From the NCBI GenBank assembly GCA_045540115.1, contig JAZQGR010000086.1, positions 1 to 30,064 on the forward strand: a DNA stretch of 30,064 bases. Reading direction: 5' to 3'. A program made the translations under genes and the position numbers. A model generated the notes under the pieces. That model saw only the letters and a list, made by a program, of their open reading frames with translations, was not told the origin of the DNA and ran no database searches. Shown here in pieces: positions 22,535-29,965 of the stretch; within the stretch, counting starts at the first letter, position 1; each line of letters begins with the position of its first letter. This stretch comes from Colimorpha_A sp045540115 (lineage in GTDB: Bacteria > Bacillota > Clostridia > Oscillospirales > CAG-272).

Positions 22535-24043
22535 ATGAAAAAGCTATCCTATAAAACTCTTGAAGAACAGAACTATCAAGGCTATCTTCTCAAGGACGCA
22601 CCCGTAAAGGTGCTTCAGTTCGGCGAAGGAAATTTCCTCCGCGCGTTCGTGGATTATTTCTTTGACCTTGCAAACGAAAAGGTCGGCTATAACGGCAAGG
22701 TCGCCGTTGTTCAGCCGATACCGACGGGCCGCGCAAAGGAGATCAACGATCAGGACGGTCTCTATACCGTTCTTCTCCGCGGTCTTGAAAATGGCGAAAA
22801 GGTCGTAAGCAAGCGTATCGTAAGCTCGATCTCGAAGGTAATCAATCCTTACGAGGACTACGACGCACTTATGGCGTACGCTGCAAGCCCCGATATTCGC
22901 TTCGTTGTCAGCAACACGACCGAGGCGGGAATCGCATACGATCCGTCGAGCCGTTTCGAGGATAAGCCATCGTCCTCCTTCCCCGCAAAGGTAACTCAGG
23001 TGCTTTTCGAGCGCTATAACAAGCTCGGAAACGAAAACGCTCCCGGACTCGTCTTCCTCTCCTGCGAGCTTATTGACCACAACGGCGACGAGCTGAAGCG
23101 CTGTGTCAACTGCTATATCGACCAGTGGAACCTCGGCAACGGCTTCAAGAGCTGGGTAAACGAGAAGAATATCTTCTGTTCAACTATGGTTGACAGAATC
23201 GTAACCGGTTATCCGCGCGCAGAGGCGGACGAGATCAATGCCGAGAACGGATATATCGACGATAACCTCGACACAGGCGAAATTTTCGCGGTCTGGTATA
23301 TCGAAGGACCTCAGTTCCTCGAGGACGAGCTTCCCTTCAAGGCGGCGGGACTTCCCATTATCGTAACTCCCGACTGCCGCCCTTTCAAGCAGGAAAAGGT
23401 TCGTATTCTCAACGGCGTTCAGACGACGATAACACTCGCGTCCTACCTCGCAGGCAACGACATCATGCGCTTCGCGCTCAAGGATAAGGCGATAGCAGAC
23501 TTCGCATCGAACGTAGTTTACAAGGAGATCATCCCGACTCTCCCCTATTCCGAGGAGTTCCCCTTCACGAACGACGATCTGCTCGAATATGCACGCGTAA
23601 TCTTCGACCGTCTAAATAACCCCTTCATCGACCATCAGCTTATGGCGATCTCGCTCAATACGACTTCAAAATGGAGAGCAAGAGTTCTTCCCTCTCTCCT
23701 CGGCTACGCTGAGAAGTTCGGTCGCGTACCGGTAGGTCTCACGCTCGGATTCTGCGCTTATATGTGCTTCTTCCACGGCTACGACCTCCGTGATAACGGA
23801 CTCGCAAACGACCGTAACGGCAAGGAGTATATGATAAACGACGACCGTGCCGTTCTCGAATTCTACTATGAGCATAGAAACGACTCCCTCCACGAGCTCG
23901 CAGAGGCAGTAATGAAGCGCGAGGATTGGTGGGGACTCGACCTCACGACCGTTCCTACCTTCTTCGACGAAGCAAAGCGCATCCTTACCAAGATCGAAAC
24001 GGAAGGCATGCAGGCAGCGATCGAGGAAGCTGCGGCTGAATAA
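22535..24043 (+). CDS. uxaB: Tagaturonate reductase (mannitol dehydrogenase family)
   Basis: A 502-residue NAD-dependent long-chain polyol dehydrogenase that interconverts D-tagaturonate and D-altronate in galacturonate breakdown. VLQFGEGNFLRAFVDYFFD (26-44) is the Rossmann entry typical of UxaB, SNTTEAGI (126-133) follows, and EGPQ plus KVRILNG (288-294) carry the catalytic Lys288 and Asn293. The family His eight residues after the Lys (normally NGxHT) is Gln296 here. TLGFCAYMCFFHG (about 398-410) belongs to the C-terminal helical domain. AAGGAG precedes the ATG. It is downstream of the inositol genes past a palindromic block and may be co-transcribed with them. A mannonate or other polyol oxidoreductase is possible but fits less well. 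Confidence 0.88.
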   Translation: MKKLSYKTLEEQNYQGYLLKDAPVKVLQFGEGNFLRAFVDYFFDLANEKVGYNGKVAVVQPIPTGRAKEINDQDGLYTVLLRGLENGEKVVSKRIVSSISKVINPYEDYDALMAYAASPDIRFVVSNTTEAGIAYDPSSRFEDKPSSSFPAKVTQVLFERYNKLGNENAPGLVFLSCELIDHNGDELKRCVNCYIDQWNLGNGFKSWVNEKNIFCSTMVDRIVTGYPRAEADEINAENGYIDDNLDTGEIFAVWYIEGPQFLEDELPFKAAGLPIIVTPDCRPFKQEKVRILNGVQTTITLASYLAGNDIMRFALKDKAIADFASNVVYKEIIPTLPYSEEFPFTNDDLLEYARVIFDRLNNPFIDHQLMAISLNTTSKWRARVLPSLLGYAEKFGRVPVGLTLGFCAYMCFFHGYDLRDNGLANDRNGKEYMINDDRAVLEFYYEHRNDSLHELAEAVMKREDWWGLDLTTVPTFFDEAKRILTKIETEGMQAAIEEAAAE

Positions 24044-24050
24044 TAACTGT

Positions 24051-24080
24051 AAAAGGCAACGCCGTCGGCGTTGCCTTTTT
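24051..24080 (+). terminator. Terminator after uxaB
   Basis: AAAAGGCAACGCC pairs with GGCGTTGCCTTTT across GTC and is followed by further T. It closes the sugar-catabolism operon, 8 nt after the stop. Confidence 0.93.
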
Positions 24081-24099
24081 ATCTTCCGAAGCGAAATAA

Positions 24100-24128
24100 T
24101 TGACAATTGCGGGACAGTGTGATATAAT
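24100..24128 (+). promoter_or_regulatory. Promoter of the adenylation-decarboxylase-carrier cassette
   Basis: TTGACA (24100-24105) and TATAAT (24123-24128) are 17 bp apart, an exact consensus. The leader is about 68 nt, ending in GGAGGAGC. Confidence 0.88.
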
Positions 24129-24202
24129 GATGGTGTATGCCTTAAATATGGCTTTACGGCTGATAAACGGTTATATTTTGCACATTCGCGGAGGAGCATT
24201 CC

Positions 24203-25729
24203 TTGAATAGAAACGTACTTGAATATTTGGAACAAACGGCGATCGCCGATCCCAACAAAACAGCGGTAATAGACGAAAATTGCACCGCGACCTATAAAGA
24301 GCTGCTCGACGCTTCGAAAAGAATAGGAAGCGCGCTTGCGGGCAAGGTCAAGCACGGACATCCCGTTGCCGTACTTGCCGAAAAGAGCTTCGTAACTCTC
24401 AGCACATTCTTCGGCATCGTATACGCGGGCGGTTTCTATACGCTTCTGAATACAGAGCTTCCGCGACACCGTCACGAGCAGATACAGTCGGTACTTCAGG
24501 CAGAGTACGTCATAACCGACAAGGAACACAAAGAGCTCGCACTCGGACTCGTTCCCGAGAGCAACGTTCTTGACATTTCGGAGCTGCTCAGCACCGAGAT
24601 CGATGAAAGCAAGCTCGCAGACGTTCGCAAAAACGCGATAGATACGGATCCTCTTTATGCAAATTTCACGTCCGGCTCGACAGGCGTACCTAAGGGCGTT
24701 CTCGTCGGACACCGCAGCGTCATCGATTTCATAGATCAGTTCACCGAGATCTTCGGCATAAACGAAACCGATATTATTGGAAATCAGGCTCCCTTTGATT
24801 TTGACGTATCTGTAAAGGACATCTATTCAGCTATCAAAGTCGGCGCAACTCTCGTTATCATACCGAGAGCGCTGTTCTCTTCTCCTGCGTCACTTCTTGA
24901 CTTTATTTGCGATAAAAATGTGACAAATCTTACTTGGGCAGTCTCCGCCCTTTGCCTCGTCAGTACCTTCCACGGGCTTGATTACCGTGTGCCGACAACG
25001 GTAAAAAGAGTAATGTTCAGCGGCGAGGAAATGCCGCTAAAGCATCTTTCGACCTGGATGACTCATTTGCCCGACGCCGAATTTGTCAACCTCTACGGCC
25101 CAACCGAAATAACCTGTAACTGCACCTACCACCGCATATCGAGAGACAACGATTATTCGGACGGTATCCCGATAGGTCTGCCCTTCCCGAACGAAAAGGT
25201 GTTCCTGCTTGACAGCGAAGATAAGCTTATTGCGAACATAAATGAAGTCGGCGAGGTATGTGTCAGCGGCACAGCGCTCGCGCTTGGATATTATAACAAT
25301 CAGGAACAGACCGAAAAGGCATTTTGCCGCAATCCCCTGAACCCCTATTATCCCGAAATGATCTACCGCACGGGAGACCTCGCAAAATACACCGATAACG
25401 GCGAAATGATGTTCTGCGGACGAAAGGACTTCCAGATCAAGCACATGGGACACCGCATCGAGCTTGAGGAGATCGAACGCGCGATCTCGGGAATTGAGGG
25501 TATCGAGCGTTTTTGCGCAGTATACGATAAGGAGCGCTCAAAGCTTCACGGCTATTACGTCGGCGAGATCGACAAAAAGGAGCTTCACACAAGACTTCGC
25601 CAATCCCTGCCGATATTCATGATACCAAATTCCTTCCATAAGATCGACGCCTTCCCGATAACAAAAAACGGAAAGGTCGACCGTAAAAAGCTACTTGAAA
25701 TTAAGGAAAAGCGCAATGAATCCAAGTGA
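24203..25729 (+). CDS. DltA-like amino acid adenylating enzyme
   Basis: A free-standing, 508-residue adenylate-forming enzyme that activates an amino acid with ATP and transfers it to a carrier protein. Adenylation motifs are all present: TSGSTGVPKG (156-165), the APFDFDVSVKDIY substrate segment (196-208; Asp201 would bind the alpha-amino group), NLYGPTEITC (296-305), YRTGDLAKY (388-396), GRKDFQIKHMGHRIELEEIE (406-425) and NGKVDR with Lys491. The overall motif set is close to DltA (D-alanine:carrier ligase), but no dltB, dltC-type D-alanylation partner or dltD is here. The start is TTG at 24203, 8 nt after GGAGG. The decarboxylase gene overlaps its end by 14 nt. The amino acid cannot be assigned by eye. 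Confidence 0.87.
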   Translation: MNRNVLEYLEQTAIADPNKTAVIDENCTATYKELLDASKRIGSALAGKVKHGHPVAVLAEKSFVTLSTFFGIVYAGGFYTLLNTELPRHRHEQIQSVLQAEYVITDKEHKELALGLVPESNVLDISELLSTEIDESKLADVRKNAIDTDPLYANFTSGSTGVPKGVLVGHRSVIDFIDQFTEIFGINETDIIGNQAPFDFDVSVKDIYSAIKVGATLVIIPRALFSSPASLLDFICDKNVTNLTWAVSALCLVSTFHGLDYRVPTTVKRVMFSGEEMPLKHLSTWMTHLPDAEFVNLYGPTEITCNCTYHRISRDNDYSDGIPIGLPFPNEKVFLLDSEDKLIANINEVGEVCVSGTALALGYYNNQEQTEKAFCRNPLNPYYPEMIYRTGDLAKYTDNGEMMFCGRKDFQIKHMGHRIELEEIERAISGIEGIERFCAVYDKERSKLHGYYVGEIDKKELHTRLRQSLPIFMIPNSFHKIDAFPITKNGKVDRKKLLEIKEKRNESK

Positions 25730-26876
25730 AATTCTGAAAACCGAAAAAACGCCGTTTTACGTATTTGATCTCAGCGAGCTTGAACGCCGCATCAAATATC
25801 TGCGCGAGCATCTGCCGAAGAACGTTGAGCTTTGCTATGCGGTAAAGGCGAACACCTTCATCGCAGAAAAAGCATCGGCTCTCGTTGACAGGCTCGAGAT
25901 CTGCTCGCCCGGCGAATATTATATTTGTCACGGTCTTGGCTTGCCTGCGAGTCAATTCGTGATCTCGGGCGTTAATAAAGAGCCCGAATTTGTAGATGAG
26001 CTCATCTCAAACAATCCTGATATCGGTTATTTCACGGTCGAGTCGGTTCGACATTTCCACCTGATACGCTCCGCGGCGGAAGAGCACGGAAAATGTGTCG
26101 ACGTTCTTCTGCGTCTTACAAGCGGAAATCAGTTCGGTCTTGACGAAAGCGACCTCATTCCGATAATCGAGGAATACAAAAACGACGATTTTGTAAATAT
26201 TAAGGGAATCCAGTTTTTCTCCGGGACCCAGAAAAATTCCCTCAAAAAGCTAAAAAGAGAGCTTGACTACGTTGACAACTTTATCGAAAAGCTTGAAAAC
26301 GAATACGGCTTCCGCTCCGAGGAGCTTGAATTTGGGCCCGGTCTTCCCGTCGCATATTTTGGAGAAGAAAGCTTCGACGAGGACTCCTTCCTGAGCGGCT
26401 TCTCCGAGCTCCTTAACGGTCTAAAATTCAAGGGAAAGGTTTCGCTCGAGCTTGGGCGAAGCATCGCGGCGTCCTGCGGAACATACTTTACAAGCGTTGT
26501 TGATCTGAAAGAAAACCGCGAAGAAGGCTACGCGATAGTCGACGGCGGTATGCACCAGCTCGTCTATTACGGTCAGCTTATGGCGATGAAGCACCCGCAT
26601 TTCAACCTTCTGCCGAAACGAAGCGGCGAAAGCAAAGAATGGAACATCTGCGGCTCCCTTTGCTCGGTAAACGATATTCTCGTTAAGAAGCTCCCGCTTC
26701 CCGACCTGAAGATCGGCGATACTCTCGCATTCCATAATACGGGCGCTTACTGCATTACCGAGGGCATTTCGCTCTTTCTCAGCCGCGACCTGCCTAAGAT
26801 ACTGGCGTATGAAAACGGCACTTATACGACGATGCGCGACCGCATAGATACTTATATTTTCAATACCAAGAAATAA
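25716..26876 (+). CDS. Fold-type III PLP-dependent decarboxylase (DAP/ornithine decarboxylase family, BtrK-like)
   Basis: A 386-residue alanine-racemase-fold enzyme. PLP would bind Lys44 in CYAVKANTF, and the phosphate site is GPGLPVAYF (207-215) with ELGRSIAASCG (245-255). The C-terminal domain gives GSLCSVNDIL (Cys316, the active-site cysteine of the decarboxylases) and FHNTGAYC (339-346). The strand that is G-x-H-x-H-x-G-S-Q in diaminopimelate decarboxylase is GIQFFSGTQ (164-172), so the His that stacks on the PLP ring is Phe168. That, and the flanking adenylation and carrier genes, suggest a carrier-linked or non-standard substrate, as with BtrK of butirosin biosynthesis, not lysine synthesis. 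The start at 25716 has AAGGA upstream and overlaps the previous gene. Confidence 0.82.
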   Translation: MNPSEILKTEKTPFYVFDLSELERRIKYLREHLPKNVELCYAVKANTFIAEKASALVDRLEICSPGEYYICHGLGLPASQFVISGVNKEPEFVDELISNNPDIGYFTVESVRHFHLIRSAAEEHGKCVDVLLRLTSGNQFGLDESDLIPIIEEYKNDDFVNIKGIQFFSGTQKNSLKKLKRELDYVDNFIEKLENEYGFRSEELEFGPGLPVAYFGEESFDEDSFLSGFSELLNGLKFKGKVSLELGRSIAASCGTYFTSVVDLKENREEGYAIVDGGMHQLVYYGQLMAMKHPHFNLLPKRSGESKEWNICGSLCSVNDILVKKLPLPDLKIGDTLAFHNTGAYCITEGISLFLSRDLPKILAYENGTYTTMRDRIDTYIFNTKK

Positions 26877-26892
26877 TTTAAAGGAGATAAAA

Positions 26893-27123
26893 ATGGACAG
26901 ACTTATTGAAATACTTGAAGAATTACAGCCCGAGGTCGATTACGAGACCTGCACCGATCTCATTGACGGACACTATCTCGATTCACTCACGATCCTTTCT
27001 CTTGTAGCTGAGATCGAGGAGGAATTTGATATCACCGTCCCCGCTGTTGAGATCGTTCCGAATAACTTCAATTCCGCAAAGAATCTTTGGGCAATGATCG
27101 AGCGCCTTCAGGACGAGGACTAA
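26893..27123 (+). CDS. Acyl/peptidyl carrier protein
   Basis: A 76-residue carrier protein. Ser31 in GHYLDSLTILSLV is the site for the phosphopantetheine arm, and the following helix (AEIEEEFDITVP) is the acidic recognition helix found in DltC and ACPs. AAAGGAG is 5 nt before the ATG, and the gene is 16 nt after the decarboxylase. It should be the carrier charged by the adenylating enzyme two genes upstream. It is not the fatty-acid ACP by context: no fab genes are near. No phosphopantetheinyl transferase, thioesterase or condensation enzyme is in the window. Confidence 0.92.
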   Translation: MDRLIEILEELQPEVDYETCTDLIDGHYLDSLTILSLVAEIEEEFDITVPAVEIVPNNFNSAKNLWAMIERLQDED

Positions 27124-27129
27124 AATGAT

Positions 27130-27157
27130 AAAAGCAGCATCAACCGATGCTGCTTTT
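27130..27157. terminator. Bidirectional terminator (carrier gene / ArsC-like gene)
   Basis: AAAAGCAGCATC and GATGCTGCTTTT form a 12-bp stem with an AACC loop, with A and T runs on the two sides. It lies between two convergent stop codons. Confidence 0.92.
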
Positions 27158-27159
27158 TC

Positions 27160-27510
27160 TTATTTGATATTCTTCCAATTTTCTTCCTTGAAGCCGACGA
27201 GAACAAAATCATCTCCGACAAGTATCGGGCGCTTAACGAGCATTCCGTCAGTCGACAGAAGCGAAAGCATTTCGCCCTCGGTCATATTGGGAAGCTTGTT
27301 TTTGAGATCAAGTGACTTGTAAAGAAGTCCGCTTGTATTGAAAAGCTTTTTAAGCGGCAGACCGCTTATCTTATGCCACGCGGTCAGCTCGTCAAGCGTC
27401 GGCTTGTCAAGCTTTATGTCGCGCAGATCGTATTCGATGCCATTATCATCAAGCCACTTCTTCGCTCTCTGACAGGTCGTGCATTTTGGATAACAGATAA
27501 ATTTAAGCAT
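27160..27510 (-). CDS. ArsC/Spx family thioredoxin-fold protein
   Basis: A 116-residue protein of the ArsC/Spx/YffB family. The redox motif is Cys10-Thr-Thr-Cys13 near the N-terminus (CYPKCTTCQRAKKWL), followed by a helical domain with GLPLKKLFNTSG (50-61) and the ending PILVGDDFVLVGFKEENW, where RPIL carries the conserved cis-Pro. The C-x-x-C pair, as in Spx and MgsR, separates it from single-Cys arsenate reductases. No other ars genes are near, so a redox or stress role is more likely than arsenate detoxification. It has its own promoter and an AAAGGAG site. Confidence 0.88.
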   Translation of the reverse strand: MLKFICYPKCTTCQRAKKWLDDNGIEYDLRDIKLDKPTLDELTAWHKISGLPLKKLFNTSGLLYKSLDLKNKLPNMTEGEMLSLLSTDGMLVKRPILVGDDFVLVGFKEENWKNIK

Positions 27511-27543
27511 ATTGCGTACTCCTTTAATTATTGCATCACTCTT

Positions 27544-27571
27544 ATTATAGCATATTTCTTCGGAAAATCAA
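27544..27571 (-). promoter_or_regulatory. Promoter of the ArsC/Spx-like gene
   Basis: On the minus strand TTGATT (27566-27571) and TATAAT (27544-27549) are 16 bp apart, with an extended -10 TGC before TATAAT. The gene starts about 34 nt after the -10. Confidence 0.75.
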
Positions 27572-27621
27572 TAAGATATATTTATTAAGTAAAAAGCCGC
27601 TACTTTTTTTATTAAAAAGAC

Positions 27622-27651
27622 TTGACTTTCTACGCGGTAATATGTTATAAT
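27622..27651 (+). promoter_or_regulatory. Promoter of tRNA-Val
   Basis: TTGACT (27622-27627) and TATAAT (27646-27651) are 18 bp apart, with an extended -10 TGT. The tRNA begins 12 nt further on. Confidence 0.82.
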
Positions 27652-27662
27652 ACTCAAGTCTT

Positions 27663-27739
27663 GGGGGTATAGCTCAGCTGGTCAGAGTGTATGCTTGACA
27701 TGCATAAGGTCGTTGGTTCGATCCCAATTGCCCCCACCA
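27663..27739 (+). tRNA. tRNA-Val (anticodon GAC)
   Basis: A 77-nt tRNA with encoded CCA (27737-27739). Acceptor arms GGGGGTA and TGCCCCC pair with one G-U. The anticodon stem TATGC/GCATA holds the loop TTGACAT, giving anticodon GAC at 27697-27699 (reads GUC/GUU valine codons). The D arm has GCTCAGCTGGTCAGAGT and the T loop TTCGATC. It has its own promoter and terminator. Confidence 0.96.
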
Positions 27740-27769
27740 AAATCCGATGCTTTCGCATCGGATTTTTTA
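27740..27769 (+). terminator. Terminator of tRNA-Val
   Basis: AAATCCGATGC pairs with GCATCGGATTT across TTTC and is followed by TTTATT. It begins directly after the CCA end. Confidence 0.93.
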
Positions 27770-27861
27770 TTCTGCTCGTATAAACCTATAGATATATATG
27801 AATAGAACGAAAATATTTCCTTAAATGCTTCTAATTTCGTCATATTTTTTTGAAAAAGCTA

Positions 27862-27890
27862 TTGCAAAGTACACTAAAATGGTATACAAT
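27862..27890 (+). promoter_or_regulatory. Promoter of iscS-iscU with internal dyad
   Basis: TTGCAA (27862-27867) and TACAAT (27885-27890) are 17 bp apart. Between and over them GTACAC and GTATAC form an imperfect dyad (about 27869-27887), a place where a repressor such as an Rrf2-family iron-sulfur regulator could act. No regulator gene is in the window, so this is inference. Confidence 0.6.
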
Positions 27891-27961
27891 ATAGACGCAA
27901 AGGAAATAAGCACCTTTCGCATAGATTAACACCCCCCCTTTTGAAAGGATAAAATAAATAT

Positions 27962-29119
27962 ATGTCACGTTTTGTTTACGCGGATAACGCCGCGACCACA
28001 AGCGTTTCGCCCGAGGTGCTCAGCGCTATGCTTCCCTATTTTGGAAGCGAGTACGGAAACCCGTCGAGCTTGTATGGGCTTGGCAGAAAAAGTGCCGAGG
28101 CGATAGCCGAAGCACGCGCAAAGATAGCGTCACTTCTCGGTGCGAAGCCGAATGAAATATTCTTCACGTCCTGCGGCTCCGAGTCCGATAACTGGGCGAT
28201 CAAGGGCGCCGCACACGCAAATATGTCGAAGGGAAAACACATAATTTCGACAGTCTACGAGCACCACGCAGTGCTTCACACGCTCGATGCGCTAAAAAAG
28301 GACGGCTTCGAGGTTACTCTTCTCGAGGTCGACAGCGAAGGACTTATAACCCCCGAGCAGCTTGAAAAGGCGATCCGCCCCGATACGATCCTCGTCGCTA
28401 TGATGTACGCAAACAACGAGATCGGAACGATACTCCCGATAAAGGAGCTTGCAGAGGTAGCACACGCGCACAAGGTTCCCTTCTTCACCGACGCAGTACA
28501 GGCGGTCGGAAACATTCCGATCGACGTAAACGACCTCGGTGTCGATATGCTCTCACTCTCGGGACACAAGATCCACGCGCCTAAGGGTGTCGGCGCCCTG
28601 TACGTTAAGACGGGAACACGCCTTCACAACCTCATCGACGGCGGCGGTCAGGAAAGACGTCGTCGCGGCGGTACGGAAAACGTCGCTTATATCGTAGGGC
28701 TTGCGAAAGCGCTTGAAATAGCGATCGAGCAGCTACCCGATATGGAGCGAATCAAGAAAATGCGCGACCGACTTGCCGCCGAGATCATGAAGATCCCCGC
28801 GACGAGAATAAACGGCTCGATGGAGCACCGTCTCCCCGGAAACTTAAACGTCGCGTTCGAGTTTATCGAGGGCGAAAGCTTGATACTGCTCCTCGATATG
28901 GCAGGAATCGCGGCATCGACCGGCTCTGCCTGCTCGACGGCATCGCTTGAGCCGTCTCACGTTCTTCTCTCTATCGGCCTCCCTCACGAAAAGGCACACG
29001 GCTCGCTCCGTCTCACTCTTTCGCATGAGAACACCGACGAGGACGTCGATTACATTCTCGAAAAGCTCCCGCCCATCGTTGCGCGCCTGCGCGAGATGAG
29101 CCCTCTCTACAACAACTGA
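27962..29119 (+). CDS. iscS/nifS: Cysteine desulfurase
   Basis: PLP enzyme of 385 residues that takes sulfur from cysteine and passes it, as a persulfide, to a scaffold protein. The N-terminus YADNAATT is typical, His101 lies in VYEHHAVL, the PLP lysine is Lys203 in SLSGHKIHAPKG, GGGQERRRRGGTEN (227-240) is the phosphate-binding region, and the persulfide-carrying Cys324 is in STGSACSTASLEPSHVL, the long mobile loop of group I (IscS/NifS). The ATG at 27962 follows GAAAGGAT at slightly long spacing. IscU starts 14 nt after its stop. The usual upstream iscR is absent. Confidence 0.95.
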   Translation: MSRFVYADNAATTSVSPEVLSAMLPYFGSEYGNPSSLYGLGRKSAEAIAEARAKIASLLGAKPNEIFFTSCGSESDNWAIKGAAHANMSKGKHIISTVYEHHAVLHTLDALKKDGFEVTLLEVDSEGLITPEQLEKAIRPDTILVAMMYANNEIGTILPIKELAEVAHAHKVPFFTDAVQAVGNIPIDVNDLGVDMLSLSGHKIHAPKGVGALYVKTGTRLHNLIDGGGQERRRRGGTENVAYIVGLAKALEIAIEQLPDMERIKKMRDRLAAEIMKIPATRINGSMEHRLPGNLNVAFEFIEGESLILLLDMAGIAASTGSACSTASLEPSHVLLSIGLPHEKAHGSLRLTLSHENTDEDVDYILEKLPPIVARLREMSPLYNN

Positions 29120-29133
29120 AAAGGAAAAATAAT

Positions 29134-29574
29134 ATGAATTACAGCGCAAAAGTTATGGACCATTTCGCAAATCCGCGAAACGTCGGTGAAATAGAAAATC
29201 CCTCCGCTGTCGGTGAGGTCGGAAACGCGACCTGCGGCGATATAATGAGAATATACCTCAAAATTGAGGACAACATCATAGTTGACGTAAAGTTCAAGAC
29301 CTTCGGATGCGGCGCGGCGATCGCAACCTCGTCGATGGCAACCGAGCTTATCAAGGGCAAGAGCGTCGACGAAGCGCTCACGCTGACTAACAAGGCAGTC
29401 GTTGAAGCGCTCGACGGACTTCCGCCCGTCAAGCTTCACTGCTCCGTTCTTGCAGAAGAGGCAGTAAAGACCGCGATAAACGACTACTATAAGCGCAACG
29501 GCATCGACAAGGTCGTCGAGATAAACGGCCACGAATGCGACGGTGACTGCTCCGCTTGCGGTAAGCAGCACTGA
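29134..29574 (+). CDS. iscU: Iron-sulfur cluster assembly scaffold IscU/NifU-like
   Basis: A 146-residue scaffold on which Fe-S clusters are built from sulfur supplied by the adjacent desulfurase. The three ligand cysteines are Cys34 (NATCGD), Cys59 (FGCGAAIA) and Cys103 (LHCSVLAEE). Asp36 follows Cys34 as in classical IscU. The C-terminus carries an extra cysteine cluster, HECDGDCSACGKQH (Cys135, 139, 142), after a linker; similar Cys-rich tails occur in clostridial homologues, and the role is unclear. Start: ATG at 29134 with AAAAGGA. It is the last gene of the iscS operon. Confidence 0.95.
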   Translation: MNYSAKVMDHFANPRNVGEIENPSAVGEVGNATCGDIMRIYLKIEDNIIVDVKFKTFGCGAAIATSSMATELIKGKSVDEALTLTNKAVVEALDGLPPVKLHCSVLAEEAVKTAINDYYKRNGIDKVVEINGHECDGDCSACGKQH

Positions 29575-29585
29575 TAACGTTAATA

Positions 29586-29612
29586 CCCCGCCCGATCTCG
29601 GGCGGGGTTATT
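29586..29612 (+). terminator. Terminator of iscS-iscU
   Basis: CCCCGCCCGA pairs with TCGGGCGGGG across TC and is followed by TTATTATTT. Confidence 0.88.
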
Positions 29613-29930
29613 ATTTCGGCTCAACTTCGTGACAAGAACCGCATCGTTCGTAGGGCGGATACTTGCCACCTTCCCATGAGGGGAAGGCAAACGATGTAGC
29701 AAAGCTTCGGCGCTTGATTGGCTCCCTTGTGTAAAGGGAGCTCCGCCGAAGGCGGTGAGGGATTGTTTTTCAAACCTTTCCAGCTTTTTACAACCCCTCC
29801 GGATCGCTCTGCGATCCACCTCCCCTTGCACAGGGGAGGCTAGACAACGTCCCGATGCTTTCTCAATTAACGCTTCTAACCTATTTATTATCTATTCTCT
29901 ATTCTCTAAAAAACCACCTGCCGAATGATA
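29613..29930. repeat. Composite palindromic repeat region
   Basis: There is no gene here. A CCTTCCC/GGGAAGG hairpin (29669-29675 with 29681-29687) comes first. Then two related half-elements in opposite orientation: GCTCCCTT/AAGGGAGC plus CCGCC/GGCGG (29721-29755), and GGATCGC/GCGATCC plus CCTCCCCT/AGGGGAGG (29801-29839). Each half reads, from outside in, hairpin, second hairpin, GAGGGATTGT-like end. The remainder up to 29930 is A+T-rich with a TCTATTCTC direct repeat and nothing else recognisable. Confidence 0.7.
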
Positions 29931-29965
29931 TGCACCCCAAAAGTTAGACACTTTTGGAGGTGCAT
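29930..29965 (+). promoter_or_regulatory. Hairpin over the IS end and transposase ribosome site
   Basis: ATGCACCCCAAAAGT (29930-29944) pairs with ACTTTTGGAGGTGCAT (29950-29965) with one bulged A. The 3' arm holds GGAGG, the ribosome site of the transposase gene, so a transcript reading in from outside would hide it. Confidence 0.65.

Noticed and set aside
24203..27123. A dlt (teichoic acid D-alanylation) operon
   Set aside because: The ligase and carrier resemble DltA and DltC, but dltB and dltD are absent and a PLP decarboxylase stands between them.
27160..27510. Arsenate reductase for arsenic resistance
   Set aside because: The CxxC motif is Spx-like and there are no arsR, arsB or acr3 genes nearby.
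29580..29831. 83-codon minus-strand frame over the repeats after iscU
   Set aside because: It is made of palindromic repeat sequence; its apparent coding is accidental.
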